The translations under genes were made by a program, and so were the position numbers. From Bacteroidia bacterium (GTDB lineage: Bacteria > Bacteroidota > Bacteroidia > Chitinophagales > UBA2359): a DNA stretch of 39,501 bases. Position 1 is the stretch's first letter. Each line of letters opens with the position of its first letter. Positions 27,801 through 34,612 of the stretch are shown here, piece after piece. The DNA lies in the NCBI GenBank assembly GCA_030427245.1, contig JAUHXA010000062.1, forward strand, positions 1 through 39,501, in the 5' to 3' direction. Below the pieces are notes generated by a model. That model saw nothing but the letters and a program-made list of their open reading frames with translations. It was not told where the DNA came from and did not search any database.

Positions 27801-29310
27801 AGTAGCTCCCAATGAATGGTCACACGTCGCATTGGTGGCAACACCTAATTCTTTGACTGTCTATGTAAACGGAGTTGGCAGCACGCACAATGTGGACTTG
27901 GAAGAAGCAGATTTTGGCAGTCTCAAAATCGGAAGCTACAAAGCTTGGGGTGGGCGAAACTATCGGGGAATGATTGATGAAGTGTGCATTTGGAATCGTT
28001 CTTTGAGTCAAGACGAAATCCGAGAACTGCGCCACCTCACCCAAATTCCTGCCAATGACCCCGACATTATAACCTATTACCAATTCAACGACAATCCCCA
28101 AAGCATTTTAGACCGAGCGGATTCTTATCATGCCTCTTTGGTCGGTCAATCCAAATTAGTACCTTCGACTGCACCCTTTGGAGGAGGAGTCAGTCACCGA
28201 ATGGATGTAAACACACCAGGAACTTATGATTTTGAAGCGACAGGCGCATCCATGACTTTTGCAGAAAATGCTATACTTCCGAATGGTGAAATTGTGGTCA
28301 GTCGCATTGATACTTTGCCCAATGTGATTCCCACTGACAATCCCGTTTTAAGTCAAAATTTGCAGCAATATTGGATTGTAAACAACTATGGAATCAATTC
28401 CACTTTTGAAGCCCTGCAAAACTTGCAATTCACTCCCACAACTTCCAATCATGCCCTGCAATCGGTGCAAAACGCTTCGCAAATTTCGCTTTACAAAAGG
28501 TCAGAAAACAGCGACTTAGAAAACTGGGTAGAAAGTTGCAGTGCCAGTGATGCTACTTCAATAGAAAATGGCACTTTTTCCTTCAATGCAGACTGCAATA
28601 CCATCGAATCAGGTCAGTTTTTCCTCACCACCCAAAATTTACCCGTCAAACTAAAAGCCTTTCTGCAAGGAGCTTACAACCCTGAAACCACTTCAATGAC
28701 CAACAATCTCCAAAACGAAAACTTACTTCCCCTTCAACAACCCTATAATTCCGAACCGTGGAATTATACCGGAAAAGAAACATTCGCCAAGAAAAGTTTG
28801 TTTCCTTCCAATGTAGTGGATTGGGTATTGATTGAAGTCAGAGATGCCGCCAACGACAATGCTTTTATCACTGCAAAGGCTGCTCTTTTGCTGCAAGATG
28901 GCACGATTCGAGATATTGAAGGAGGTGCAACAGAAGCCGTATATTTCAGTGGTTTGGACTTCAATATGGACTACAATTTTGTAGTGCGACATCGCAACCA
29001 TTTGGCAATCATGACTTCCACAGCTTTTTCGCTTCCCAATATTAACACTTATGATTTCTCCATTTCAGCTTCACAGGCTTTGGGGGAGAACCAATTGCAG
29101 GAAGTCGAAACGGGAGTTTTTGCGCTTTCGGCAGGTGATTTTGATGGTAATTCGGTGATGACTGTTTTGGATTTCAATTTGTATTTTTCTCAATTGGCTA
29201 CCCTGAACGCCTATATGCTTGGCGATGTGAATTTGGATGGCAAAGTGACGGTAGCGGATTACAATTTGTATGTGCCGAATAGTAGCTTGATTGGAGTATT
29301 GAAGGAGTGA
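24874..29310 (+). CDS. large secreted Asp-box (sortilin/BNR-like) protein with PKD-like, LamG-like and dockerin-like C-terminal modules
   Basis: The 1478 residues begin with a Sec signal peptide (MQKILLVLLFLTTSISAQ). Residues ~160-760 carry about nine Asp-box motifs of the type KSTDGGTTW (near 170, 212, 252, 298, 361, 426, 613, 655 and 702), indicating beta-propeller blades as in sortilin/VPS10 or BNR proteins. A PKD-like segment (~810-890) and a LamG/concanavalin-like domain (~904-1070, VTMTAWVKPDG...IDEVCIWNRSLS) follow. The end (~1255-1478) is a module with NVVDWVLIEVRD (~1312), RHRNHLAIM (~1370) and two calcium-loop-like repeats, GDFDGNSVMTVLDFN (~1421) and GDVNLDGKVTVADYN (~1449), resembling dockerin/EF-hand loops. 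From memory this module is common in Saprospiria. No typical T9SS type A tail is seen. Role: probably extracellular binding or degradation; substrate unknown. Confidence 0.85.
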   Translation: MQKILLVLLFLTTSISAQNKTEFFKAIPYLDGSEPNWATLMYSENPNVHEVINGYETYYKTHDFQKNIHTQNYKFWLKNIGEHLTDSGFIQSENPEREKWITQLKQKRQAEALQKKDDIWTSIGPYETYAEDEEEGVIPVSWQVNVYCLDQSVSNPNILYAGTEGQGAWKTTDKGLNWTLMTKNEDIRGVQDIKVAATNENLVYLADNSNIYKSTDGGTTWASVYSVNGTYQIVIHPTNSNIVFAVGQSGLFKTENGGNAWTQQYSDKFWDINFHPTQANILYTLRHNPTLQYAEFWKSTDTGTTWTQVSNGWYNPVNSNFNAHQDQGALIAVTPLEPNKVYVGMMGNHKAEDNTWIGVYRSENEGESWTNPIQDGGPYNTTTNQNLATINRTGGFSQTFYDFGFDASHTVAGKLYLGVLSLSVSFNSGDSWTRIGGYDTPSESNAGWIHPDIQDIHVLGSDVWVATDGGINYSNDEFATHESRKKGLVGSHFWGLGQGWNEDVLVGGRYHNGNTALYEVYGTGNSSRLGGGEAPTGYVDLLNPLTTYFSDISTSLLDPTSVGKQSYTGQLGKYPHESYFHAESSEIVRDPRYAHHLYLGAATDDGNNGGFWKSTDNGNSFELLHDFGAGKVTGIEISRQNPDLLYCVYDKTDIYKSLDGGRNWSSTTSLPSSGSKLISINPTNDQELWVFANTTNDNNKVFRTTDGGNNWDNMTTPTLQGHRINDGFFQGDSEHSRVYIVAAYGLFYWDSIAEDWIDYHEGLPFVMGDVKHIFKPFYRDSKIRLSSVMGIWEAPFEEASMPLAQPMTSQDIVYCSRDTVQFDCYSILDHAGATWQWTFSPEPLWISSTTERNPKVLLQNETSYDVTLTITDDNGNSDTKTIPNMVTVLSQCEAEKTPGLALQTFNDSDWVQTPNIPFTSNTVTMTAWVKPDGIQPEYSGIVINDGTTAGFNFRESNNTLGYHWPGGAWWWDSGLEVAPNEWSHVALVATPNSLTVYVNGVGSTHNVDLEEADFGSLKIGSYKAWGGRNYRGMIDEVCIWNRSLSQDEIRELRHLTQIPANDPDIITYYQFNDNPQSILDRADSYHASLVGQSKLVPSTAPFGGGVSHRMDVNTPGTYDFEATGASMTFAENAILPNGEIVVSRIDTLPNVIPTDNPVLSQNLQQYWIVNNYGINSTFEALQNLQFTPTTSNHALQSVQNASQISLYKRSENSDLENWVESCSASDATSIENGTFSFNADCNTIESGQFFLTTQNLPVKLKAFLQGAYNPETTSMTNNLQNENLLPLQQPYNSEPWNYTGKETFAKKSLFPSNVVDWVLIEVRDAANDNAFITAKAALLLQDGTIRDIEGGATEAVYFSGLDFNMDYNFVVRHRNHLAIMTSTAFSLPNINTYDFSISASQALGENQLQEVETGVFALSAGDFDGNSVMTVLDFNLYFSQLATLNAYMLGDVNLDGKVTVADYNLYVPNSSLIGVLKE

Positions 29311-29331
29311 TTTGATAATTGATGATACTAA

Positions 29332-29362
29332 AAAAGGCGAACAAAAATTGTTCGCCTTTTTA
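29332..29362 (+). terminator. rho-independent terminator after the large secreted protein
   Basis: Arms AAAAAGGCGAACAA (29332-29345) and TTGTTCGCCTTTTT (29349-29362) pair perfectly around a 3-nt AAA loop. A T-rich tail follows. It lies 22 bp after the stop and may also serve the converging L,D-transpeptidase gene. Confidence 0.88.
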
Positions 29363-29455
29363 TTTTATTTCAATGAATTAACTTGGTGTTTTGGTAATGA
29401 ATAAATATGGGGTTCATTGACAACTATTTATCTAATTACCAATCTCTAATCCTAT

Positions 29456-30232
29456 TTATTTTTGAGCAAAGAATCTGGCTGCTTCATACGTATTGAGCAA
29501 TTTGGATTCGTTGAGATAATATAAATCATCTTTGTAAATGAATAAACAATTTCCGCCTTTCAAGGTATTAACTACATTATGTGTATCTTCTAATGGAATA
29601 GCAGGACACCCATAACTTCTTCCACAACGACCATAACGGTTTACGAAAGATTGACTTACAAAGTTAGCACCATGCAATACAATCGCACGACTGCGAGCTT
29701 TGTCATTGAAGTCGACTTCCATTCCGTCTAATCGAAGAGAATAACCAAAATCTCCGTAATAAGAGTTGTCTGTTTTGTAAAACCCTAAGCTACTTTGAAG
29801 GGAATTAGGAGCATTTGAAAAGTTGGTTGCATAAATCAAACCTGTGTTTTTGCCATGGGCTACAAAGGTTTGTTTAAGCAGTTTTTTCTGCTTCAAATCA
29901 ACGATGTACATTCTTTTTTCGAAGGAAGGTTTGCGAAAATCTACAATAGCAACAATATTTTTGTGAGACATGATTTGTCCTTGCTTTTTCAAGTTGTAGA
30001 AGCCTGTCACGCCTGATTTGAAGACATAAAAATCCAAGCCTTTTGCTTCAAGTCCTGCTTGTTCGTAGGCCTCTTTTGCAAAGTCTTCAAACTCCACCAA
30101 TTGTGATTCAATAGAGTTGCTGATGTTGGTACTGCCTAAATTGGAGAGATGTGAAGGGTTTGGCAGACTGCTAAGAATAGATACTAAAACAACAAAAATC
30201 CCAATGTGTAAAATTTTTTTCAAGCCATTCAT
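29456..30232 (-). CDS. murein L,D-transpeptidase catalytic-domain protein (YkuD_2-like)
   Basis: The 258 residues start with an export signal (IGIFVVLVSILSSL, no lipobox seen). The catalytic region has LHGANFVSQSFVNRYGRCGRSYGCPAIP, with His187 and the nucleophile Cys209 in S-x-G-C. The N-terminal half supplies the beta strands (IVAIVDFRKPSFEKRMYIVDLK, FVAHGKNTG). Such enzymes make 3-3 peptidoglycan crosslinks or attach proteins to the wall; the specific reaction is not deducible. It stands alone on the minus strand, 235 bp downstream of mqnD in the same orientation; that gap shows no clear terminator or promoter. Confidence 0.88.
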   Translation of the reverse strand: MNGLKKILHIGIFVVLVSILSSLPNPSHLSNLGSTNISNSIESQLVEFEDFAKEAYEQAGLEAKGLDFYVFKSGVTGFYNLKKQGQIMSHKNIVAIVDFRKPSFEKRMYIVDLKQKKLLKQTFVAHGKNTGLIYATNFSNAPNSLQSSLGFYKTDNSYYGDFGYSLRLDGMEVDFNDKARSRAIVLHGANFVSQSFVNRYGRCGRSYGCPAIPLEDTHNVVNTLKGGNCLFIYKDDLYYLNESKLLNTYEAARFFAQK

Positions 30233-30467
30233 TTGTTAAAAGATTAGATGAGTTAGGATAATAATTACATAGAGGTAGATGTAGATTCTACCAATAATTT
30301 ACTTATAAGGTTTTATGGGGAAAGGGTTTTAATAAATTTGTGGAGTCTTTTGTAGTTATGGGTTGTGTTGCCCACAAAAATAATCATTCACACGATTATT
30401 TCACTAATAAATAGACAAATATTTTGCCAAATACTTGATTTTTCCCAAATCGCTCGATAGGGATTCC

Positions 30468-31301
30468 TTAAACTTGAACAAATATGGATTGTGTGATTGG
30501 AGGTAGAATCTTTTTGGTTTGGGCTGTGTTGAACAAATGTGTGATAGCTTGCCGTCCTTTTTGTCCTAAATCTATACTGTACTCATTGACATATAAATCA
30601 ATATGTTGCATCATTACATTTGTACTCATTTCCTGTGCATACTGGCTCACATACGAAAGGGTATCTTCACGGTTATTGAAGGCTCTTTCTACGCTTTGCT
30701 TGAGTAAAAAATTTATTTTCTTTTTAATAGGTTCAGGTAATGTTCGCCGAACAACTATTCCTCCAAGTGGAATAGGAAGTTTGGTTTCGGTCTCCCAATA
30801 TTCTCCCAAATCTATGACTTTCTTCAATCCTTTTTCTTGATAGGTGAATCGGTTTTCGTGTATAATCAATCCTGCATCTACTTTGCCCTGCAATACGGCC
30901 TCCTCAATTTCGGAAAAGAGCATTTCCTCTTTATTCATTGCAGTGGGAAAAGCCAAGCTCAACAAAAAATTGGCAGTTGTGAATTTTCCTGGAATGGCTA
31001 TTTTTAAATCAGGTACTTTATGGAGGTCTATTTTTTTCTTAGCAATCAACAGTGGCCCACAATTATTTCCCAATGCGCTTCCTGCATGAAGCAGTTCGTA
31101 TTTGTCCAATACGTAGCCCAAAGCGTGATAACTCAGTTTGGTAATGTCCAAAGTTCCTTCAAAAGCCATTTTGTTCAATTCTGCCACGTCTGCAATGTGA
31201 AAATTGAAGTCTATACCTTCTGTGTCTATTTTGTGGTTCACCAATGCATCAAAAATAAAAGTATCGTTGGGACAAGGGGAAAAGCCTAATGAAAGTTTCA
31301 T
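30468..31301 (-). CDS. mqnD: 1,4-dihydroxy-6-naphthoate synthase (futalosine menaquinone pathway)
   Basis: MqnD converts cyclic dehypoxanthine futalosine to 1,4-dihydroxy-6-naphthoate. The 277 residues fit the family's periplasmic-binding-protein-like fold: an N-terminal LSLGFSPCPNDTFIFDALV, then DITKLSYHALGYVLDKYELLHAGSALGNNCGPL (broken here only in description), and GLIIHENRFTYQEKGL around 155. The gene lies directly downstream of mqnB on the same strand, so the futalosine branch is clustered; MqnA, MqnC and MqnE are not in the window. The start codon overlaps the edge of nine tandem 8-bp repeats, so the translation-initiation region is potentially length-variable. Confidence 0.93.
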   Translation of the reverse strand: MKLSLGFSPCPNDTFIFDALVNHKIDTEGIDFNFHIADVAELNKMAFEGTLDITKLSYHALGYVLDKYELLHAGSALGNNCGPLLIAKKKIDLHKVPDLKIAIPGKFTTANFLLSLAFPTAMNKEEMLFSEIEEAVLQGKVDAGLIIHENRFTYQEKGLKKVIDLGEYWETETKLPIPLGGIVVRRTLPEPIKKKINFLLKQSVERAFNNREDTLSYVSQYAQEMSTNVMMQHIDLYVNEYSIDLGQKGRQAITHLFNTAQTKKILPPITQSIFVQV

Positions 31302-31372
31302 ATGGTTGTATGGTTGTATGGTTGTATGGTTGTATGGTTGTATGGTTGTATGGTTGTATGGTTGTATGGTTG
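31301..31372. repeat. nine tandem copies of TATGGTTG touching the mqnD start codon
   Basis: Nine uninterrupted identical 8-bp units run from 31301 to 31372. On the mqnD strand they read CAACCATA repeated, and the last base pairs form part of the ATG. The whole array fills more than half of the 131-bp mqnB-mqnD gap. Perfect short repeats mutate by slippage; since the unit is 8 bp, copy-number change would shift spacing and any frame read through it. Confidence 0.95.
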
Positions 31373-31432
31373 TAACTATAAAATTATTTGATTACTAAAT
31401 TGTTCGATTGCGTCAAATAGAAGTATTCCAAT

Positions 31433-32104
31433 TTAGTCATTTAGAAATTCAACAATAAGTTGATTCAAATTTTCGACTGCCAATGGAATATTCCACTTTG
31501 ACTTATTTCGTTCTTCGACATAGTTGGAGATGGCACGTACTTCTATAAAGGGTTGTTCGGACATCATACAGCTGTAAAAAAAAGCTGCTCCTTCCATACT
31601 TTCGATATCTGCTTTGAAAAGTTTTTTTGCTTGGTCAATGGAACTTTTTCTACCCAAAACTTTGTTTACCGTGATAGCCGAAACTGTTTTTAAGTTTTGA
31701 AAGATGGCAAAAAAGGGGTTGTAAGAACTAAACAATCTTCCATTTTGATAAGGGAATTCGTTTTTATCAAAAAAATCCAATTCGCTTATAGGAATGAAAG
31801 TTTCTCTATTTTCTACTCCCATGTCTCCAAAAATTTGGGACTGAACCCGAAAAACTTGCCCAATTTTGATTTGATGATCAAAACTGCCTGCAATGCCAAC
31901 ATTGATAGCAAGTTTGTAAGATTTTTGTAGTAACAAACGTCCAAGGTGAAAAGTCGTGTGGACCATTCCCACTCCTGTTATGAGGATATCAATCTCAAAA
32001 TGACGGTATTGAAGCTCATAAAAGCTTTGTTTTGTTGTTAGATTCAATGATTGTATGAGGGGAGCGATTTCAAGATAGGTAGCGGCAACGAATAAGATTT
32101 TCAT
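31433..32104 (-). CDS. mqnB: futalosine hydrolase
   Basis: MqnB removes hypoxanthine from futalosine in the alternative menaquinone pathway. The 223 residues have the nucleoside-phosphorylase-like fold of the MTA/SAH-nucleosidase superfamily: VAATYLEIAPL at the N-terminus, LITGVGMVHTTFHLGRLL (~58-75), INVGIAGSFD (~88) and the substrate motif ESMEGAAFFYSCM (~167). ISNYVEERNKSKWNIPLAV near the C-terminus is characteristic of futalosine hydrolase rather than MTA nucleosidase. The adjacent mqnD supports this assignment. It is divergent from the PTPS-family gene. Confidence 0.92.
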   Translation of the reverse strand: MKILFVAATYLEIAPLIQSLNLTTKQSFYELQYRHFEIDILITGVGMVHTTFHLGRLLLQKSYKLAINVGIAGSFDHQIKIGQVFRVQSQIFGDMGVENRETFIPISELDFFDKNEFPYQNGRLFSSYNPFFAIFQNLKTVSAITVNKVLGRKSSIDQAKKLFKADIESMEGAAFFYSCMMSEQPFIEVRAISNYVEERNKSKWNIPLAVENLNQLIVEFLND

Positions 32105-32234
32105 GGTTATTTTTTTTACAATTTGTTTGTTTCCAACTCCATTGAAGTCAGAACTATCTACCTTACTCTACCTTTTTCAAAACGAAGTAAGCGATAATTA
32201 CACAACATAGCAATTATTTCGGACTGAATATTAC

Positions 32235-32242
32235 TATCTTTG
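32235..32242 (+). promoter_or_regulatory. probable -7 promoter element of the PTPS-family gene and fabD
   Basis: TATCTTTG matches TAnnTTTG and lies only 17 bp upstream of the ATG at 32260, implying a very short 5' UTR. A TTATTTC about 20 bp upstream could serve as a weak -33 element. Confidence 0.55.
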
Positions 32243-32259
32243 CATAAAGAATCAAGGTT

Positions 32260-32673
32260 ATGGTTTATTTGACGAGAAGGGAACGGTTCAATTCGGCACA
32301 TAAACTGTATAATCCCAATTGGGATCACACGAAAAACGAAGAAGTTTTTGGTAAGTGTGCAAATGAAAATTGGCATGGTCACAACTATCATTTGTATGTA
32401 ACAGTGAAAGGAAAACCGAATCCGGATACAGGTTTCATCATCAATGTAAAAGTACTGAGCAACATCATTCGTGAGTGCATTATAGAAAAAGTGGATCACC
32501 GAAACCTCAACTTGGATGTAGATTTTTTGAAGGGAGTGATTCCTTCTACCGAAAATTTTGCTCAAGCAATATGGGAGGAATTAGCTGCTCCTATTGAAGC
32601 AAACGGTTGTCAGTTGCATTGCGTAAAACTGACCGAAACAGAAAATATTTATGTAGAATACTTTGGTGAATAA
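32260..32673 (+). CDS. 6-pyruvoyl-tetrahydropterin synthase / 6-carboxytetrahydropterin synthase family protein
   Basis: The 137 residues form one T-fold domain with zinc ligands His14 (FNSAHKL), His39 and His41 (WHGHNY), and catalytic Cys33 in GKCANENWHGHNY. A second conserved block is VDHRNLNLDV (~76-85), and the acidic end KLTETENIYVEYFG supplies the substrate Glu. The Cys-to-HGH spacing is C-x5-HGH, which I recall as the PTPS-II (eukaryote-like PTPS) signature, against C-x3-HGH in QueD. The product could therefore be 6-pyruvoyl-tetrahydropterin rather than a queuosine intermediate. fabD follows after 35 bp, probably co-transcribed, without an obvious functional link. Confidence 0.88.
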   Translation: MVYLTRRERFNSAHKLYNPNWDHTKNEEVFGKCANENWHGHNYHLYVTVKGKPNPDTGFIINVKVLSNIIRECIIEKVDHRNLNLDVDFLKGVIPSTENFAQAIWEELAAPIEANGCQLHCVKLTETENIYVEYFGE

Positions 32674-32708
32674 CATAATTTGGAAAACCTATAAATATCA
32701 CAATTACA

Positions 32709-33584
32709 ATGAACGCGTTTATCTTTTCTGGACAAGGTTCGCAAACAGTGGGTATGGGCAAAACCCTGTGTAATCTTTCTGACACCTCTATGGAATATTT
32801 GGAAATAGCCGACGACATACTTGGTTATAAGTTGAGTGAACTCATGTTTGAAGGCTCTAAAGCAGAGTTGAAACAAACAAAAATTACTCAACCTGCCGTA
32901 TTTGTTTACTCGGTTATCAAAGCCCGCATTACTCGTGATTTTAAACCCGACATGGTAGCAGGTCATTCTCTTGGAGAATTTTCTGCGCTTTCGGCTATAC
33001 GAGCCATCAAATATGCAGATGCGCTTCGATTGGTTGCTAAACGAGCAGAATTGATGCAAGCAGCCTGTGAAGCGAATCCTTCTACAATGGCAGCTGTATT
33101 GGGTTTGGATGATGCAATTATCGAGAGCATTTGTGCAAGCATTGAAGAAGAAGTGGTTGTACCTGCAAATTACAATCATCCTGGTCAATTGGTGATTTCT
33201 GGTACATTGAAAGGTATCGAAATCGCTTCTGAAAAACTCAAGGAAGCGGGTGCAAGAAATGTACTCAAACTGAAAGTGGGTGGAGCTTTTCATTCTCCTT
33301 TGATGGAATCTGCAAAGGTAGAATTGGCAAAGGCGATTGAAGCTACTGCTTTTAGAGAACCTCCTTGCCCTGTTTACCAAAATGTAACAGGTCTGCCTAC
33401 ACAAGATCCCGAAGAAATCAAAGCAAATTTGATTGAACACTTGACTTCTCCTGTACGATGGACTACAACTATCGAAAACATGGTGGAGGAAGGCGCACGA
33501 ACTTTCATTGAAGTAGGTCCAAGACCAATTTTGACCAATATGGTGAAGAAAATCAATGATAGGATTGTGGCAGAGGTTTTGTAA
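32709..33584 (+). CDS. fabD: malonyl-CoA:ACP transacylase
   Basis: FabD loads malonyl units onto acyl carrier protein for fatty-acid synthesis. The 291 residues are a standard length. The oxyanion region FSGQGSQTVGMG (6-17), the nucleophile Ser87 in GHSLGEFSALSA, the conserved Arg in AKRAELMQ (~113) and the catalytic His in GGAFHSPLM (~196) are all present. FIEVGPRPILTNM near the C-terminus is also typical. It follows the PTPS-family gene on the same strand and ends about 100 bp before a terminator and the second mobile-like element. Confidence 0.95.
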   Translation: MNAFIFSGQGSQTVGMGKTLCNLSDTSMEYLEIADDILGYKLSELMFEGSKAELKQTKITQPAVFVYSVIKARITRDFKPDMVAGHSLGEFSALSAIRAIKYADALRLVAKRAELMQAACEANPSTMAAVLGLDDAIIESICASIEEEVVVPANYNHPGQLVISGTLKGIEIASEKLKEAGARNVLKLKVGGAFHSPLMESAKVELAKAIEATAFREPPCPVYQNVTGLPTQDPEEIKANLIEHLTSPVRWTTTIENMVEEGARTFIEVGPRPILTNMVKKINDRIVAEVL

Positions 33585-33681
33585 GCGAAAATCCTTTTTT
33601 AAAGCACTCGCTAAACTCACTGCTAGATTAATGAACATTTTTTCGTGGTTGTGAAGTTTAAATAATAACTCCTATCAATAT

Positions 33682-33717
33682 AAAAGCCAATCGTTTGAAA
33701 AGAATGATTGGCTTTTT
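33682..33717 (+). terminator. rho-independent terminator after fabD
   Basis: AAAAGCCAATCGTTT pairs with AATGATTGGCTTTTTT with one mismatch and a short A-rich loop; the T run follows at 33712-33718. It lies about 100 bp after fabD and just upstream of the second 133-bp element. Confidence 0.8.
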
Positions 33718-33729
33718 TGTATCTGCTCT

Positions 33730-33862
33730 AATACTACTGTACAAAATGATTTTCGAACCACAAAAGTATCAAAAGGGCACAAAAGAGATGTTTGAATTTC
33801 CGTTCTTTACTTTTGTTTTCTTTGTGCCTTTTGTGGTTGAATTAAAAATGTGCAGTAGTATG
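33730..33862. mobile_element. 133-bp MITE-like palindromic element, copy 2 (inverted relative to copy 1), with 9-bp target-site duplication
   Basis: The length is exactly that of copy 1 and about 93 percent of bases match when one copy is reverse-complemented. The terminal repeats are AATACTACTGTACA and TGTGCAGTAGTATG. The element is bracketed by ATCTGCTCT at 33721-33729 and 33863-33871. The right duplication overlaps the stop codon of the deiodinase-like gene (33870-33872), so insertion was right at that gene's end without altering the protein. It lies between convergent genes, and its palindrome could fold in transcripts from either side. Confidence 0.85.
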
Positions 33863-33869
33863 ATCTGCT

Positions 33870-34538
33870 CTATTCAAAAAATACACTCACCTCCTCCAAT
33901 TCTTTCCGCTTCAAATCAGGCACTTCTGTATTCTCGGCAGGGTAGCCTACAGGAATCAACAAAAAAGGTTTTTCGTTTTTGGGTCGCTTCAATATCTTTC
34001 CCAAAAAATTCATTGGACTTGGCGTGTGCGTCAATGCTACAAGTCCCGCTTGGTGAATAGCGGTCAATAAAAAACCCGTTGCAATGCCAACTGATTCCGT
34101 CACATAATAATTGGTTTTGCGACTACCATCTTTCCCCACGTCATAAATTTTTCTAAAAATCACAATCACCCACGGAGCGATGTCAATGAAAGGCTTGTTC
34201 CAGTCCGTTGCAAATGCCTGCAAATCTTCAAGCCATTCTTCCGACATTCGACCATGATAGTTGGTATGTTCCTCCTCTTCTGCCGCTTTTCGGATGATGC
34301 TTTTGAGTTCAGCGTTGCCGATTACACAAAATGTCCAAGGCTGTTTGTGGGCGCCCGAGGGAGCTGACGATGCACTCATGATGATGTTTTCCATCACCTC
34401 TTTTGGCACAGCTTTGTCTGAAAACGTTCGAACAGTCCGTCTTTTGTCGAGCCATTCTCGAAATTCACGACTTCGATTGGTCATTTCTTCGGCGGTGTAG
34501 GTGTCTCGGTTATAAGGTATGAATTGGTTGGTGTTCAT
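33870..34538 (-). CDS. nitroreductase-family flavoprotein, probable iodotyrosine deiodinase (IYD)-like
   Basis: The 222 residues form a nitroreductase-fold FMN enzyme: RRTVRTFSDKAVP (33-45) for FMN phosphate and SSAPSGAHKQPWTF (57-70). Several blocks closely follow vertebrate iodotyrosine deiodinase as I remember it, including AAEEEEHTNYHGRM, PVGYPAENTEVPDLKRKEL and the Glu-Tyr-Lys lid triad that holds the iodotyrosine zwitterion: Glu90, Tyr94 and Lys115 have the same 4- and 21-residue spacing as the human triad. Reductive dehalogenation of halotyrosines is therefore plausible; a bacterial homologue from Haliscomenobacter hydrossis has, to my recollection, been studied. Most pipelines would label it only nitroreductase. 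It follows the methyltransferase on the same strand. Confidence 0.8.
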   Translation of the reverse strand: MNTNQFIPYNRDTYTAEEMTNRSREFREWLDKRRTVRTFSDKAVPKEVMENIIMSASSAPSGAHKQPWTFCVIGNAELKSIIRKAAEEEEHTNYHGRMSEEWLEDLQAFATDWNKPFIDIAPWVIVIFRKIYDVGKDGSRKTNYYVTESVGIATGFLLTAIHQAGLVALTHTPSPMNFLGKILKRPKNEKPFLLIPVGYPAENTEVPDLKRKELEEVSVFFE

Positions 34539-34612
34539 TGTTCTTCTGAATTTTGTTTAGGTAGCTCAAACATTCTTGTGTGTAAAACCCAAGTCAGGCA
34601 AGAATATCGGAG

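Noticed and set aside
30379-30405. AATAATC/GATTATT inverted repeat between the L,D-transpeptidase and mqnD genes
   Set aside because: Only a 7-bp AT-rich stem without a T tract; too weak to call a terminator or operator.
31301-31372. CRISPR-like array
   Set aside because: Units are 8 bp and contiguous with no spacers, so it is a simple tandem repeat.
32649-33638. 329-codon minus-strand ORF opposite fabD
   Set aside because: Antisense shadow; Cys/His/Phe/Arg-rich translation without family features, while fabD carries all catalytic motifs.
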